DNA from: Desulfobacterium sp. | GTDB lineage: Bacteria > Desulfobacterota > Desulfobacteria > Desulfobacterales > Desulfobacteraceae | DNA: 64,000 bases | NCBI GenBank assembly: GCA_016342325.1 | Contig: JAEINR010000019.1 | Span: forward strand, 23,829 to 87,828 | Reading direction: 5' to 3' | In this document: positions 1 through 7,649 of the stretch, piece after piece | Layout of the letters: each line of letters begins with the position of its first letter | How positions within the stretch are numbered: the first letter of the stretch is position 1 | Made by a program: the position numbers and the translations under genes | The notes under the pieces: model-generated | What the model saw: only the letters and a program-made list of their open reading frames with translations | What the model was told of the DNA's origin: nothing | Database searches by the model: none

Positions 1-604
1 GGACCAGTATCCTGTGGGCCAGGACCATGCCAGCCGATTTTCCACCGATCCTTCCGGGCCTGCGCCGGGTACGGATGATCCTGTCCGAGATATCCCCCAC
101 GTCCCTCACTGTGATGTGGTGCTTTGCAATGCCGATAAAAGGGAGCTGGTTTGAGATGAACTGGTTGATGAGCCCCACCCTAGCCCCTTCCGCCTCAATG
201 CGGGAGATGAGGATTTCTCCCTCGGGGATGGCGCAAAAGGCCTTGAGTTCCCGTTTTATGGTGCCGTAGGTGAGTTGCTCCTTGTTGACCTGGGAGACCA
301 GCCGGGAGAACTGGGTCTGCTTCCTGGCAAAGTTGATGTAGCTTTCGATCTTTTCCCTTGGAAAGGTGGTGGCTGCAGTGATGTCGATGAACATGTTGAA
401 GATCTCGGTGACCTGTCCTTCGTCGGAAGGGTCATCCCCTGAGGCCTTGAGGAAGGCTTTTGCCTTCTGTATGAGGGTTTCCCGGTCGGTCTCTCCCCCA
501 TCGACCATGTTCTGAAGAAAGATTTTGCGCATGGTAGCAAGGCTGTCCGGGTACGCCATCATCCGCTGGAAGAGGCGGTAGGCCTTGAGCAGATCCTCCT
601 TCAT
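1..604 (-). CDS. PEP/pyruvate-binding (PPDK/PEP-synthase N-terminal type) protein, 3-prime part outside window
   Basis: Open from an ATG at 604 to the window edge, giving the first 201 residues. The start overlaps the glutamate dehydrogenase stop as ATGA, so the two are translationally coupled. Residues 1-140 are a helical leader without a recognised motif (it begins MKEDLLKAYRLFQRMM). Near residue 187 the motif GGKSAGMVLAHRIL appears. This matches the Gly-Gly-Lys-x-Ala-Gly start of the ATP-grasp domain of pyruvate phosphate dikinase and PEP synthase. The family transfers phosphate between ATP and pyruvate/PEP or a related substrate. The phospho-histidine and catalytic domains are not visible, so the exact enzyme cannot be named. 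Confidence 0.65.
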   Translation of the reverse strand, partial: MKEDLLKAYRLFQRMMAYPDSLATMRKIFLQNMVDGGETDRETLIQKAKAFLKASGDDPSDEGQVTEIFNMFIDITAATTFPREKIESYINFARKQTQFSRLVSQVNKEQLTYGTIKRELKAFCAIPEGEILISRIEAEGARVGLINQFISNQLPFIGIAKHHITVRDVGDISDRIIRTRRRPGRIGGKSAGMVLAHRILV

Positions 605-1860
605 GTCCATCCCCTGAGCCTGCATGCCTCGGCCACCCTGGCCACGGCCACAAGATAGGCGGCCTGGCGCATGTTGATTCCCTCTGCCTTGTGCATTTCA
701 TAGACCGCCTTAAAGGCTGCGGTCATCTTTTCATCCAGCCGCTTGTGTACCTCCCACAGTTCCCAGTAGTAGTTGTAGGTGTTCTGCACCTGTTCAAAGT
801 AGGAGACCGTGACCCCACCGGCATTGGCAAGGAAATCGGGAAGTACCACCACTTTGTTTTTGTAGAGGATCTCGTCGGCCGCAGGAGTGGTGGGGCCGTT
901 GGCAAGCTCGCACAGGATTTTGCACTTGATATTTCCCGCATTCTCCCGGGTGATGACGTTTTCCAGGGCCGAGGGAAAGAGCAGGGTGACATCGAGTTCA
1001 AGGAGCGCCTCGTTATCAATGGCCGTTGCATTGGGAAACCCCTTTACCCCACCGGTCTTGAGCTTGTGATCGATCAGGGCTTTGGGGGTGATCCCGCCAG
1101 GGTCGTATACGCCCCCCCTGGAATCCGAGGCCGCAACCAGCTTGAGACCGAGGATCTCGTTGCCGAGAAGGGCGGCAAACTGTCCTGCGTTGCCAAATCC
1201 CTGGATCGCCATTGTTTTGTTCTCAAGGTCGATGCCATGGGCTTTGGCCGCCTCCCGGGTCACGTAGATGCCTCCCCTTGCCGTGGCATCCCCCCGTCCC
1301 TGGGAGCCACCCAGGGCAATGGGTTTTCCCGTGATCACCCCGGGGTGGTGCTCGCCCCTCATGGTTTCATATTCATCCATCATCCAGGCCATGATCTGGG
1401 GGGTGGTGTAGACATCCGGGGCAGGCACATCCCGGGTCACGGAAAAGGTGCTTCCCAACGCCCGCATATAGGCCCTGGCAAGCCTTTCTTTTTCGGTTTC
1501 AGACAACTCCTTGGGGTTGCAGACGATGCCCCCCTTGCCACCGCCAAGGGGGATGTCCACCACGGCGGTTTTCCAGGTCATCCATGCGGCTAAGGCCCTG
1601 ACCGTGTCGATGGTTTCGTCCGGGTGCCATCGCAGTCCTCCCTTGGCCGGCCCCCTGGCCGTGTTGTAGGGAATCCTGAACCCGTGGAACACCCGGGTGG
1701 TTCCGTCGTCCATTCGCACGGGAAGCAGTACTTTGTACTCCTTCATGGGCCACCGTAGCAGTTCGTGGGTGGCAGGATCAAGCCCCAGTCGTTGGGCGGC
1801 GTCATCGAGCTGCTGCTGGGCGATGGCAAAGGGGTTAAGGGCTTTTTCGGTCATGGTCAC
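601..1860 (-). CDS. gdhA: Glu/Leu/Phe/Val-family dehydrogenase, probably glutamate dehydrogenase
   Basis: 419 residues, the normal length for the hexameric family. The N-terminal substrate domain has PAKGGLRWHP (substrate lysine near 73) and PLGGGKGGI with the catalytic lysine near 109. The C-terminal Rossmann domain has the dinucleotide loop QGFGNAGQ near 220 and ends in the family-typical LANAGGVTVSYFEQVQN. It interconverts glutamate and 2-oxoglutarate plus ammonium in the cytoplasm. It overlaps its upstream neighbour by 26 bp and its downstream neighbour by 4 bp, so the four minus-strand genes read as one operon. A second in-frame ATG two codons in (1854) is an alternative start. Cofactor preference cannot be told from sequence by eye. 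Confidence 0.93.
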   Translation of the reverse strand: MTMTEKALNPFAIAQQQLDDAAQRLGLDPATHELLRWPMKEYKVLLPVRMDDGTTRVFHGFRIPYNTARGPAKGGLRWHPDETIDTVRALAAWMTWKTAVVDIPLGGGKGGIVCNPKELSETEKERLARAYMRALGSTFSVTRDVPAPDVYTTPQIMAWMMDEYETMRGEHHPGVITGKPIALGGSQGRGDATARGGIYVTREAAKAHGIDLENKTMAIQGFGNAGQFAALLGNEILGLKLVAASDSRGGVYDPGGITPKALIDHKLKTGGVKGFPNATAIDNEALLELDVTLLFPSALENVITRENAGNIKCKILCELANGPTTPAADEILYKNKVVVLPDFLANAGGVTVSYFEQVQNTYNYYWELWEVHKRLDEKMTAAFKAVYEMHKAEGINMRQAAYLVAVARVAEACRLRGWT

Positions 1861-2317
1861 CTCCTTTGGATAGCAGCTGGGACGTTAAGGCTTCCGTTGC
1901 TGCCGGGTCGATGAAATCGATCAAAAAAGGACTGAGGAACGCAAGCTCATTGGGCCGGGCAGGTCTCCAGGTTGCCGAAAAAAGATCGTTGCCGCCAATT
2001 ATCGCAACCCGGGTGAGGTTGGCCACCTGGATCACCTGGTGATCATTTTTGTCTATCTCAACCCAGAGCACCCTTGACACGTCGAGGTCAAACCGCTTGG
2101 ACACTTTTTTGGCAAAGTGCTGGATGCAGTTCCTGATGGAGGTGCCCTTGCCCTGGTTACAGCAGATCACAGCCCTTGATTTCAGGTGGAGAAGATCCGG
2201 TCTGTCCCCGGTCAGGTCAACGATTCGTATGCGATAGACACCGGGTGACCAGGCCACGGGTCTTTCTCCGTCCCTGTTCTTTCCGTCCCACTCATATATG
2301 GTGTCATGGAGTATCAC
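1835..2317 (-). CDS. Hypothetical protein in gdhA operon
   Basis: 160 residues, soluble, with no signal peptide or membrane segment. I do not recognise the family. The N-terminus (WSPGVYRIRIVDL) looks like a beta-rich fold, and the middle contains two Cys (AVICCNQGKGTS). The frame overlaps the kinase-like gene upstream by 14 bp and gdhA downstream by 26 bp, which is good evidence that it is translated and coupled. A role linked to amino-acid or nucleotide metabolism is only an inference from position. Confidence 0.7.
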   Translation of the reverse strand: MILHDTIYEWDGKNRDGERPVAWSPGVYRIRIVDLTGDRPDLLHLKSRAVICCNQGKGTSIRNCIQHFAKKVSKRFDLDVSRVLWVEIDKNDHQVIQVANLTRVAIIGGNDLFSATWRPARPNELAFLSPFLIDFIDPAATEALTSQLLSKGGDHDRKSP

Positions 2318-2999
2318 GTTTCATCCTTTGATGCACCACTGCCTCAATGGCCGCCACTGCATCGTCCAGTTCAAGTTTTTCGGTGTTGATCACCAGGTCG
2401 TAGTGGTAGATATCCGATATGGAGGCGTTGAAGTATCGCCTGACAAAGGAGCGTCTCCTGGATTCAGTCAAGGTGATGCGCCGTTCCGCCTCGGTCTCGG
2501 AAAGGTTGAACTCCTTGGCAACATGCCTGCGCCTCAGGTCAAAGGGGGCGACGACACGGACGCTGATCCGGGTCTTGATGGGGAGGATAAAATTGGCGCC
2601 CCTGCCCACGATGATGCTTTTCCCGTGCTTGCCGATGGTGCCGATCACCTTCATCAGGTGCTGCATGTACTGGTCGGGCCAGAGGTAGCGATCATCCACC
2701 AGGGATGCGATCCAGTTGTCCAGCATGTTGAGGCCCCGCTCGTCCAGGGTCTCCATGAACCTGACGCTGATGTCAGCGTCCTTGGCCATCTCGTGGACCA
2801 CCTCCTGGTGAAAGAGATCAAACTCGAGCTTTGTTGAGAGTCTTTCAGCCACGAGCCTGCCGCCGCTTCCGGCCTCCCTGGAGATCGTGACCACTGGAAC
2901 CGGTTCGGTCTTTTTCGTCCCAAGCCCGGATTTCATATAGTTCCATTTTGTTACCTGCTCTTCGACGATTTTGTTGGTTGATCTTCTTTGTGTTACCAT
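2304..2999 (-). CDS. Cytidylate-kinase-like P-loop protein
   Basis: 231 residues. The phosphate-binding loop is REAGSGGRLVAERLS near 42-56, the variant P-loop of the cytidylate-kinase-like family (AAK6/Cytidylate_kin2). Other family marks are VGRGANFIL, RVVAPFDLRRRHVA and a C-terminal DLVINTEKL. The family is annotated as nucleotide-kinase-like, but the true substrate is often unknown. It is the first gene of the gdhA operon and starts with ATG at 2999, eleven bases after a GGAGG-type site. The next gene upstream is more than 350 bp away and divergent (crcB). Confidence 0.85.
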   Translation of the reverse strand: MVTQRRSTNKIVEEQVTKWNYMKSGLGTKKTEPVPVVTISREAGSGGRLVAERLSTKLEFDLFHQEVVHEMAKDADISVRFMETLDERGLNMLDNWIASLVDDRYLWPDQYMQHLMKVIGTIGKHGKSIIVGRGANFILPIKTRISVRVVAPFDLRRRHVAKEFNLSETEAERRITLTESRRRSFVRRYFNASISDIYHYDLVINTEKLELDDAVAAIEAVVHQRMKRDTP

Positions 3000-3179
3000 G
3001 GAGACCTCCTTGCCTGGAAAGGCGAAATAAAGATTTATACATGGTGCAAACCGTCTGTTCAGGTCAAGGCAGGTAACGGTTGTTTCTGCAGCTAAGGGTC
3101 GGGTTCATGCGGGAAAGTACTGTATTACTATCCCATGGAAATAGAGAAATGTCAAACCGCACCCCCTGGAAGAATTTCC

Positions 3180-3208
3180 TTGACTTCCCCCGGGCAAATT
3201 ATTAAATA
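3180..3208 (+). promoter_or_regulatory. Sigma-70-type promoter for the fluoride riboswitch and crcB
   Basis: TTGACT at 3180-3185 and TAAATA at 3203-3208 are separated by exactly 17 bp. They end ten bases before the riboswitch aptamer, which is where a riboswitch promoter should lie. No other good match was seen between 3000 and 3180. Confidence 0.6.
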
Positions 3209-3217
3209 ATTGCCGAC

Positions 3218-3294
3218 CCGGGGATGGAGTTCCCCGTATAACCGCCCTAATCGGCTGATGACTCCTACCACTTTAACATAAGCAGTGGTGGAGT
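3218..3294 (+). promoter_or_regulatory. Fluoride riboswitch (crcB motif) with hairpin expression platform
   Basis: The conserved crcB-motif core is present in order: GGGGATGGAGTTCCCC (3220-3235), AACCGCC (3240-3246) and GGCTGATGACTCCTAC (3253-3268). Bases 3261-3272 (ACTCCTACCACT) can also pair with 3284-3294 (AGTGGTGGAGT), with one unpaired base. That hairpin would break the conserved 3-prime arm of the aptamer, so the two folds exclude one another. The gene downstream is crcB, the known target of this class. A pyrimidine stretch CCTCCCCCC at 3299-3307 could further pair with the GGAGG Shine-Dalgarno of crcB at 3337-3341, which would suggest translational control. Confidence 0.92.
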
Positions 3295-3350
3295 GCGTCC
3301 TCCCCCCCTCCTGCTTCTGTTATTTAACCATTAAACGGAGGCCTCCCCCT

Positions 3351-3728
3351 ATGGAGCATAAGTTTGTTTTTATCGCCCTGGCAGGTGCCCTGGGAACCCT
3401 TTGCCGGTACAGTCTCTCGGGGTTTGTCCAGCAATTCAACTCCTCGTTTTTTCCCTTTGGGACCCTTGTGGTCAACATCACGGGGTGCTTTGTTGCAGGA
3501 TTCCTATGGACCCTGTTCGAGAACCGCTGGGCGGTTTCCGGCGAGATCCGGACCTGCGTCCTGGTGGGCTTCATGGGGGCTTTTACCACTTTTTCGGCAT
3601 TTATCCTCGAGACTGGCATGCTGGTTCGGTCCACCGAGTGGTTCTATGCCGCTTTGAATCTTGTGATGCAGAACGGCCTCGGCCTCGGGGCCCTGTCCGC
3701 GGGAATCGTTGTTGCCCGCTTGATCTAA
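3351..3728 (+). CDS. crcB: Fluoride channel CrcB/FluC
   Basis: 125 residues from the ATG at 3351, preceded by CGGAGG at 3336-3341. The frame is open further upstream, but that part lies inside the riboswitch platform. Family motifs are GALGTLCRYSLSGF near 10-23, GTLVVNITGCFVAGFL near 38-53 with the conserved Asn, and GFMGAFTTFSAFILE near 75-89 with the Phe-box. There are four predicted membrane helices. The protein is a dual-topology dimeric channel that expels fluoride. Control by the fluoride riboswitch immediately upstream supports the identification. Confidence 0.95.
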   Translation: MEHKFVFIALAGALGTLCRYSLSGFVQQFNSSFFPFGTLVVNITGCFVAGFLWTLFENRWAVSGEIRTCVLVGFMGAFTTFSAFILETGMLVRSTEWFYAALNLVMQNGLGLGALSAGIVVARLI

Positions 3729-3734
3729 GGATAC

Positions 3735-3799
3735 AACCATTCGCGGAATTGTCATCGGACGTTTAATATAAGGAGAAAACCATTCGTGGAATCGTTATC
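3735..3799 (+). repeat. Two 22-bp direct repeats around the start of the DUF190 gene
   Basis: 3735-3756 (AACCATTCGCGGAATTGTCATC without its last two bases is the core) and 3778-3799 differ at only three or four positions and lie 43 bp apart. The second copy contains the GTG start codon of the DUF190 gene. The first follows the crcB stop. Confidence 0.7.
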
Positions 3800-4139
3800 A
3801 AAAGCCTGTCTCATGCGAATTTATATTGGTGAGGACCAGAAATACGGTAAACGGCTGCTTTACGAAGCCATCGTGGAAGCGGCAAGAACCCGGGGCATGG
3901 CTGGGGCAACCGTGCTCCGGGGGGTGCTTGGGTATGCGGCCGAGGGCAAGATACGGACCTTTAAGGTGCTTTGTCTGTCCGAGGATCTTCCCGTGGTGGT
4001 TGAAGTGGTTGACACCGAGGAGAAGATCCGGGAATTCACCCGGGCCGTCGGTCCCATGGTCCAAAAGGGAATGGCCACCTTTGAAACCGTGGACCGCATC
4101 CTGTTCAATGGTTCAGGCAGGGTCGGCGGCAAGCCTTGA
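3786..4139 (+). CDS. DUF190 family protein
   Basis: 117 residues from GTG at 3786, chosen because AAGGAG lies at 3770-3775. An ATG at 3813 (MRIYIGED) would give a start closer to many family members but has no ribosome site. Core motifs are RIYIGEDQKYGKRLLYEAIVEAAR and GMAGATVLRGVLGYAA, typical of DUF190, a PII-like ferredoxin fold. Genes of this family commonly sit next to crcB, so a role in fluoride resistance or in regulating the channel is likely but unproven. Its 3-prime end overlaps the convergent gene at 4113-5732 by 27 bp. Confidence 0.88.
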   Translation: MESLSKACLMRIYIGEDQKYGKRLLYEAIVEAARTRGMAGATVLRGVLGYAAEGKIRTFKVLCLSEDLPVVVEVVDTEEKIREFTRAVGPMVQKGMATFETVDRILFNGSGRVGGKP

Positions 4140-5732
4140 CCGGCAGGCCAGGGCAAAATCCTCCGGGTAATGCCCGGTGATCCACCGGAGCTGGGCTTCG
4201 CTGAAGGCCCCGGGGGAGTGGGGCAGCCTCGGCAGAAACGAGTAGAGGAGCCGCTGGTCTTTGTCCGTGTTGTCAAACCGTTTTGAATACTCGATGTTTG
4301 TCACCATCCTTGCGCCCAGGGCTTCCAGGGTGGCAAGGGCCATGAGGATGCCCCGGTCCAGGGAGTCGCGCATGGCAGTGTCCGCCTCAAGGATGTTGCC
4401 GCAGGGGCGTTTGGCCATGAGCTGGAGTTCCCACTGGGAGGTCTGGGCCTTGGGCACAAAGAGGATCGCGTTTTCATCCTCATGGACCACCAGGGCGGAG
4501 GTCCTGTCCGGATGGCCATCGGTCCTTGTGTTGGATCGGATGGCCTTAAGATAATTGTCGAAAAAGCCCTTGCCCGTGCTTTGCCTGTACTGGTGAACAA
4601 AGTCGGCCACCAGATCCCCGCAGGCATAGGAGGCAACGGGTTGGCCGTTGTTCACAGCTACAGCGGCCGGAACCATGGCATACTGTTGGTGGATCTGTTG
4701 GTGGGAGGCGTGGAGGCGGTACCCTGACTGGGCAAATCCGAATCCAAAGTTCCATCCCCACAATGAGCCGTTAAACTCAAGATCACACTCGCCCCCATCC
4801 AGGCGTTGGCAGATGGCCCGGCGAAGGGTTTCCAGCTCCTGCTCTGAAACGGTTTGCCGTTGCCCGGGCAGGGGGATTTCCAGCTGTTGGGCCACCATGG
4901 CATAGATCCGCTGGTAGCACAGGTGGCGCATCCCCTTCATGTCGGCAAGGGTCAGGTCCCGGATCCTGTACCGCACGGTGTCGTCCGCCGTGTTGGCTGC
5001 AAAATGGCCCCAGGGAATGTAGGAGTTGGTGCGAAGGTACTCAAACACATGGCTGTCCTCTGCCTGCCACTCCCCTACGATCTCGCTTTTTCCCTGGACC
5101 CCGGGGGTCAATACCATTGCCCGCTTGTAGGGGTCCGGCAGAAAGGGGTTGTTGGCAATGATCTCGAACAGGGTGTGGTCATGGATCACGGGAATTGCCG
5201 TGTCCGGGGTGTCGCCCTTGAATGCAAGACCGGTGGGGGGTGTGCCTCCCTCCTCAAAGGTAAAGTCGCAGCAGCCGTTGGCAAGGGCGACAAGTTCCCT
5301 GGGATCGGTGGATGTGTTGGCAAGGGCCAGGCGCATGGGGGGGGGCAGGGTCCTGAAGAGGTCCTCCGGTTGTTTGTCCTTGATCCCGTTTTCAAGGAAC
5401 CAGTCCTCCAGGGTCGACAGAAAGGAGACCTCCTCTTCCCGGGGCAGCTGGATGGTCTCCGGGGAGCTGGCCGTTCGGTCCGCCCACCTGGAGTTGACAT
5501 AGGTGACCCCCCTGAATGGGAAGGGGTTGGCAATTTCATAGATGCGGTCGGCATGGGGCTCTTCCACGTCGCCCAGGGGGAAGTTGGCCTGGTTCTCCAC
5601 CAATGTGCCGTTGGGCAGGCGGCCAAGGGGGTGAAGATGGTCGTTTTTCCTGAGGTTTGTGACCTTGAATCCGGGATCGTGGATGCCGACGACAAAGCAA
5701 CCGTCTTTGTCCACGCAGCTCCTGGGTGCCAT
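4113..5732 (-). CDS. Hypothetical protein with GalT/HIT-superfamily-like features
   Basis: 539 residues from the ATG at 5732, which overlaps the cupin stop as ATGA. The frame extends another 42 codons upstream but those lie inside the cupin gene. I do not know a name for the family. A run near residues 330-345 (RLHASHQQIHQQY) resembles the active-site region of galactose-1-phosphate uridylyltransferases (HPHGQ), with the first His replaced. A later stretch (AILFVPKAQTSQWELQLMA) resembles the C-terminal half of that fold. A nucleotide-sugar or nucleoside-phosphate transferase is therefore possible but weakly supported. It is coupled to the cupin gene. Confidence 0.6.
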   Translation of the reverse strand: MAPRSCVDKDGCFVVGIHDPGFKVTNLRKNDHLHPLGRLPNGTLVENQANFPLGDVEEPHADRIYEIANPFPFRGVTYVNSRWADRTASSPETIQLPREEEVSFLSTLEDWFLENGIKDKQPEDLFRTLPPPMRLALANTSTDPRELVALANGCCDFTFEEGGTPPTGLAFKGDTPDTAIPVIHDHTLFEIIANNPFLPDPYKRAMVLTPGVQGKSEIVGEWQAEDSHVFEYLRTNSYIPWGHFAANTADDTVRYRIRDLTLADMKGMRHLCYQRIYAMVAQQLEIPLPGQRQTVSEQELETLRRAICQRLDGGECDLEFNGSLWGWNFGFGFAQSGYRLHASHQQIHQQYAMVPAAVAVNNGQPVASYACGDLVADFVHQYRQSTGKGFFDNYLKAIRSNTRTDGHPDRTSALVVHEDENAILFVPKAQTSQWELQLMAKRPCGNILEADTAMRDSLDRGILMALATLEALGARMVTNIEYSKRFDNTDKDQRLLYSFLPRLPHSPGAFSEAQLRWITGHYPEDFALACRSRLAADPA

Positions 5733-6082
5733 CACAGCTCCGGTGCGCCGGCAGGGACAAGGCAGACAAAGACCAGGGGCGCGTCTCCCTGGTTGCGGAT
5801 CTGGTGCGCTTCGTTTCCGGGAATCAGGACGGCTGTTCCCGGTGATACCGGTGTCCACCGGCCGTTTGAGAGAACTTCCCCCTGGCCTGCATGGAAAAAG
5901 ATCTCGTGTTCCCAGTCATGGGTGTGGCAGGGGGTGTGGCCATTACTTTCAAGCTCAAAGACCCTCATGCAGAAGTTGTCGGCTCCGTCGGCCTTGCCGA
6001 TTACCACCCTTCCTGCCACCCCTTTTGCCACGTCGTTGTCAAATCGTGTGGGCTCGATCTCTTTGTAGTTTACTATTTTCAT
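5732..6082 (-). CDS. Small single-domain cupin protein
   Basis: 116 residues. Cupin motif 1 is GHTPCHTHDWEHEIFFHAG near 47-65, with the two His and one Glu metal ligands. Motif 2 is PGTAVLIPGNEAHQIRN near 81-97 with the third His. Such stand-alone cupins bind a divalent metal and act as small isomerases, dioxygenases or sensors; the sequence does not say which. It begins with ATG at 6082 after GGAGAAAC and is co-transcribed with the GalT-like gene. Confidence 0.88.
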   Translation of the reverse strand: MKIVNYKEIEPTRFDNDVAKGVAGRVVIGKADGADNFCMRVFELESNGHTPCHTHDWEHEIFFHAGQGEVLSNGRWTPVSPGTAVLIPGNEAHQIRNQGDAPLVFVCLVPAGAPEL

Positions 6083-6221
6083 GGATGTTTCTCCTTGTCA
6101 TTCCGGTTTTGGGTGATATAGGTTGTACCTTTATATGGCGTCCATACAAAATTGTATATTTGTAGAAAAATCGAAAAAAAGTCAAGGCGAAGCAGTGCTT
6201 TCGCAGGAAAGGAAGGATGAG

Positions 6222-6692
6222 ATGATTGAAATAGAGGTGCCTGGATTTGGTGGGGTTGCCCTGGACCATCTGGTGATGGATTACAACGGTACCATGGCTT
6301 GTGACGGAAAGCTGCTTTGCGGGGTTGCCCCGCTTGTGGAGCGCCTTGCCAGGGATCTGACGGTCCATGTGCTCACGGCTGACACCTTTGGCCAGGTGGC
6401 AAAAGAGCTTGACGGACTGCCCGTGAACCTGCACATCCTTGGGCCTGGGAAACAGGACCTGGCAAAGCGGGACCATGTGGAGAAACTGGGGGCCAAGGCC
6501 GTTGTCAGCGTGGGCAACGGCAAAAACGATGGCCCCATGCTGAAACTTTCAAGGATTGGCATCGCCCTTGTCCAGGAGGAGGGGGCAAGCGTTGCAACCC
6601 TCATGGCGGCGGACATTGTCTGTAAGGACATTAAGGACGCCCTGACCCTCCTGCTCAGGCCCCAGCGGTTCATCGCTACCCTAAGAACGTGA
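6222..6692 (+). CDS. HAD-superfamily phosphatase-like protein (soluble P-type-ATPase-like)
   Basis: 156 residues from ATG at 6222, behind GGAAAGGAAGG. The HAD motifs are present: DYNGTMACDGK near 17 (motif I with the usual second Asp replaced by Asn), VLTADTFG (motif II) and GNGKNDGPML (motif III/IV). This combination is typical of small cytosolic proteins resembling the phosphorylation domain of P-type ATPases. The substrate is unknown. The replaced second Asp in motif I, usually the general acid of phosphatases, fits an ATPase-like chemistry. Its end overlaps the convergent gene by 12 bp. Confidence 0.83.
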   Translation: MIEIEVPGFGGVALDHLVMDYNGTMACDGKLLCGVAPLVERLARDLTVHVLTADTFGQVAKELDGLPVNLHILGPGKQDLAKRDHVEKLGAKAVVSVGNGKNDGPMLKLSRIGIALVQEEGASVATLMAADIVCKDIKDALTLLLRPQRFIATLRT

Positions 6693-7649
6693 TTCAATGG
6701 CCTCAAGGGCCTCAGTTGCCGCCTCCTTGAGGTCCGGGTTCTCAAGGCTGGGGGCAAGCGCCTTTATCTTCGTGGCGATCCCGGGATCGCCCGACTCGCC
6801 AAGGGCGTAGAGGATGTCTCCCTGTACAGGGGTATCCGCCCCTTCAAAGGCCTCCCACAGGGGGGTGGTGATCCGGGCCGCAAGCCCTGGCATCTCTTCC
6901 GCCACTTCCTCTACCACCACCATGGCTCCCAGGCGAACGGACCAGGTCTCGTGGATCAACAGTTTGATAAAGGCCGGAAAGATGGCGTTGGCTTCCATCA
7001 TCCTGGCTGCGATCCAGTTGGCTTTGCCCTCTTCGAGGATCATCTGAAGGGAGGCGGCGCTCAGGTGGGACGGATCCCGGTTCACGATCATGTCCACCAC
7101 TTCAACCGGATCCACGCTGCCGGTCCACCGAATATCATTGTCCAGGATCAGGCAGGGGGCCGACATCACGTTATCCTTTGACGCCTCTTCGGGAAACCGG
7201 GTGCCGTCCACCACGTTCAGAATAATTTGGTCACAGGCGGCGGTCAGCGGGGTCATGGCACGCACCATGGCCGGGCAGTGGGGGCAGTGCTGGGCCACGT
7301 AGAGTTTGAGCCGGGTTGGAATCTCGATCCCGGCAAGTTTTTGCTCTATCCCGGTGGGCAGCCCGGTGGGTGGCACGTTTACCTGGGAAAGGGCCTCGAG
7401 AAAGGGGTCAAGCGCCTGTTCCAGGGGGAGGGCCGAATAGACGAGGTTGTTGGAAAGGTGTATTTCCGGAAGGGGCTTTTCACTGTCGGTCTCTTGGGTG
7501 ACCTTCACCTTGGGGAGGGCTGCTGCCAGGCGGTCGCAGAAATCAATAAAAGGGGTGTCCAGATCGCTGCCGGTAATGACAAGGGTGATCCCGGTCTCTT
7601 TTTCTAAGCGGGTGTTCCAGGCGTGAAGTTTTTCTTCGAAGTTGTTCAT
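6681..7649 (-). CDS. Thioredoxin-fold protein with C-terminal HEAT-like repeats
   Basis: 322 residues, no signal peptide. Residues 1-110 look like a first inactive thioredoxin fold, and residues 112-195 are a second one with the redox pair in QHCPHCPAMVRAM near 120-132. This resembles the double-thioredoxin domain of AhpF and glutaredoxin-like PDO proteins. From about 200 to the end there are alpha-helical pairs (SVRLGAMVVVEEVAEE, VQGDILYALGESGDPG) typical of HEAT/PBS repeats. The likely role is a cytosolic disulfide reductase or a redox-responsive scaffold. Its start overlaps the end of the sensor kinase gene by 4 bp, so the two are coupled. Confidence 0.82.
   Translation of the reverse strand: MNNFEEKLHAWNTRLEKETGITLVITGSDLDTPFIDFCDRLAAALPKVKVTQETDSEKPLPEIHLSNNLVYSALPLEQALDPFLEALSQVNVPPTGLPTGIEQKLAGIEIPTRLKLYVAQHCPHCPAMVRAMTPLTAACDQIILNVVDGTRFPEEASKDNVMSAPCLILDNDIRWTGSVDPVEVVDMIVNRDPSHLSAASLQMILEEGKANWIAARMMEANAIFPAFIKLLIHETWSVRLGAMVVVEEVAEEMPGLAARITTPLWEAFEGADTPVQGDILYALGESGDPGIATKIKALAPSLENPDLKEAATEALEAIESRS

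Noticed and set aside
691..1593. 300-codon frame on the plus strand inside glutamate dehydrogenase
   Set aside because: Antisense to a gene with clear catalytic motifs. It has no domain or ribosome site and is due to high G+C codon bias.
4854..6068. 404-codon plus-strand frame over the GalT-like and cupin genes
   Set aside because: It spans two genes on the other strand, including their junction, and shows no recognisable motif.
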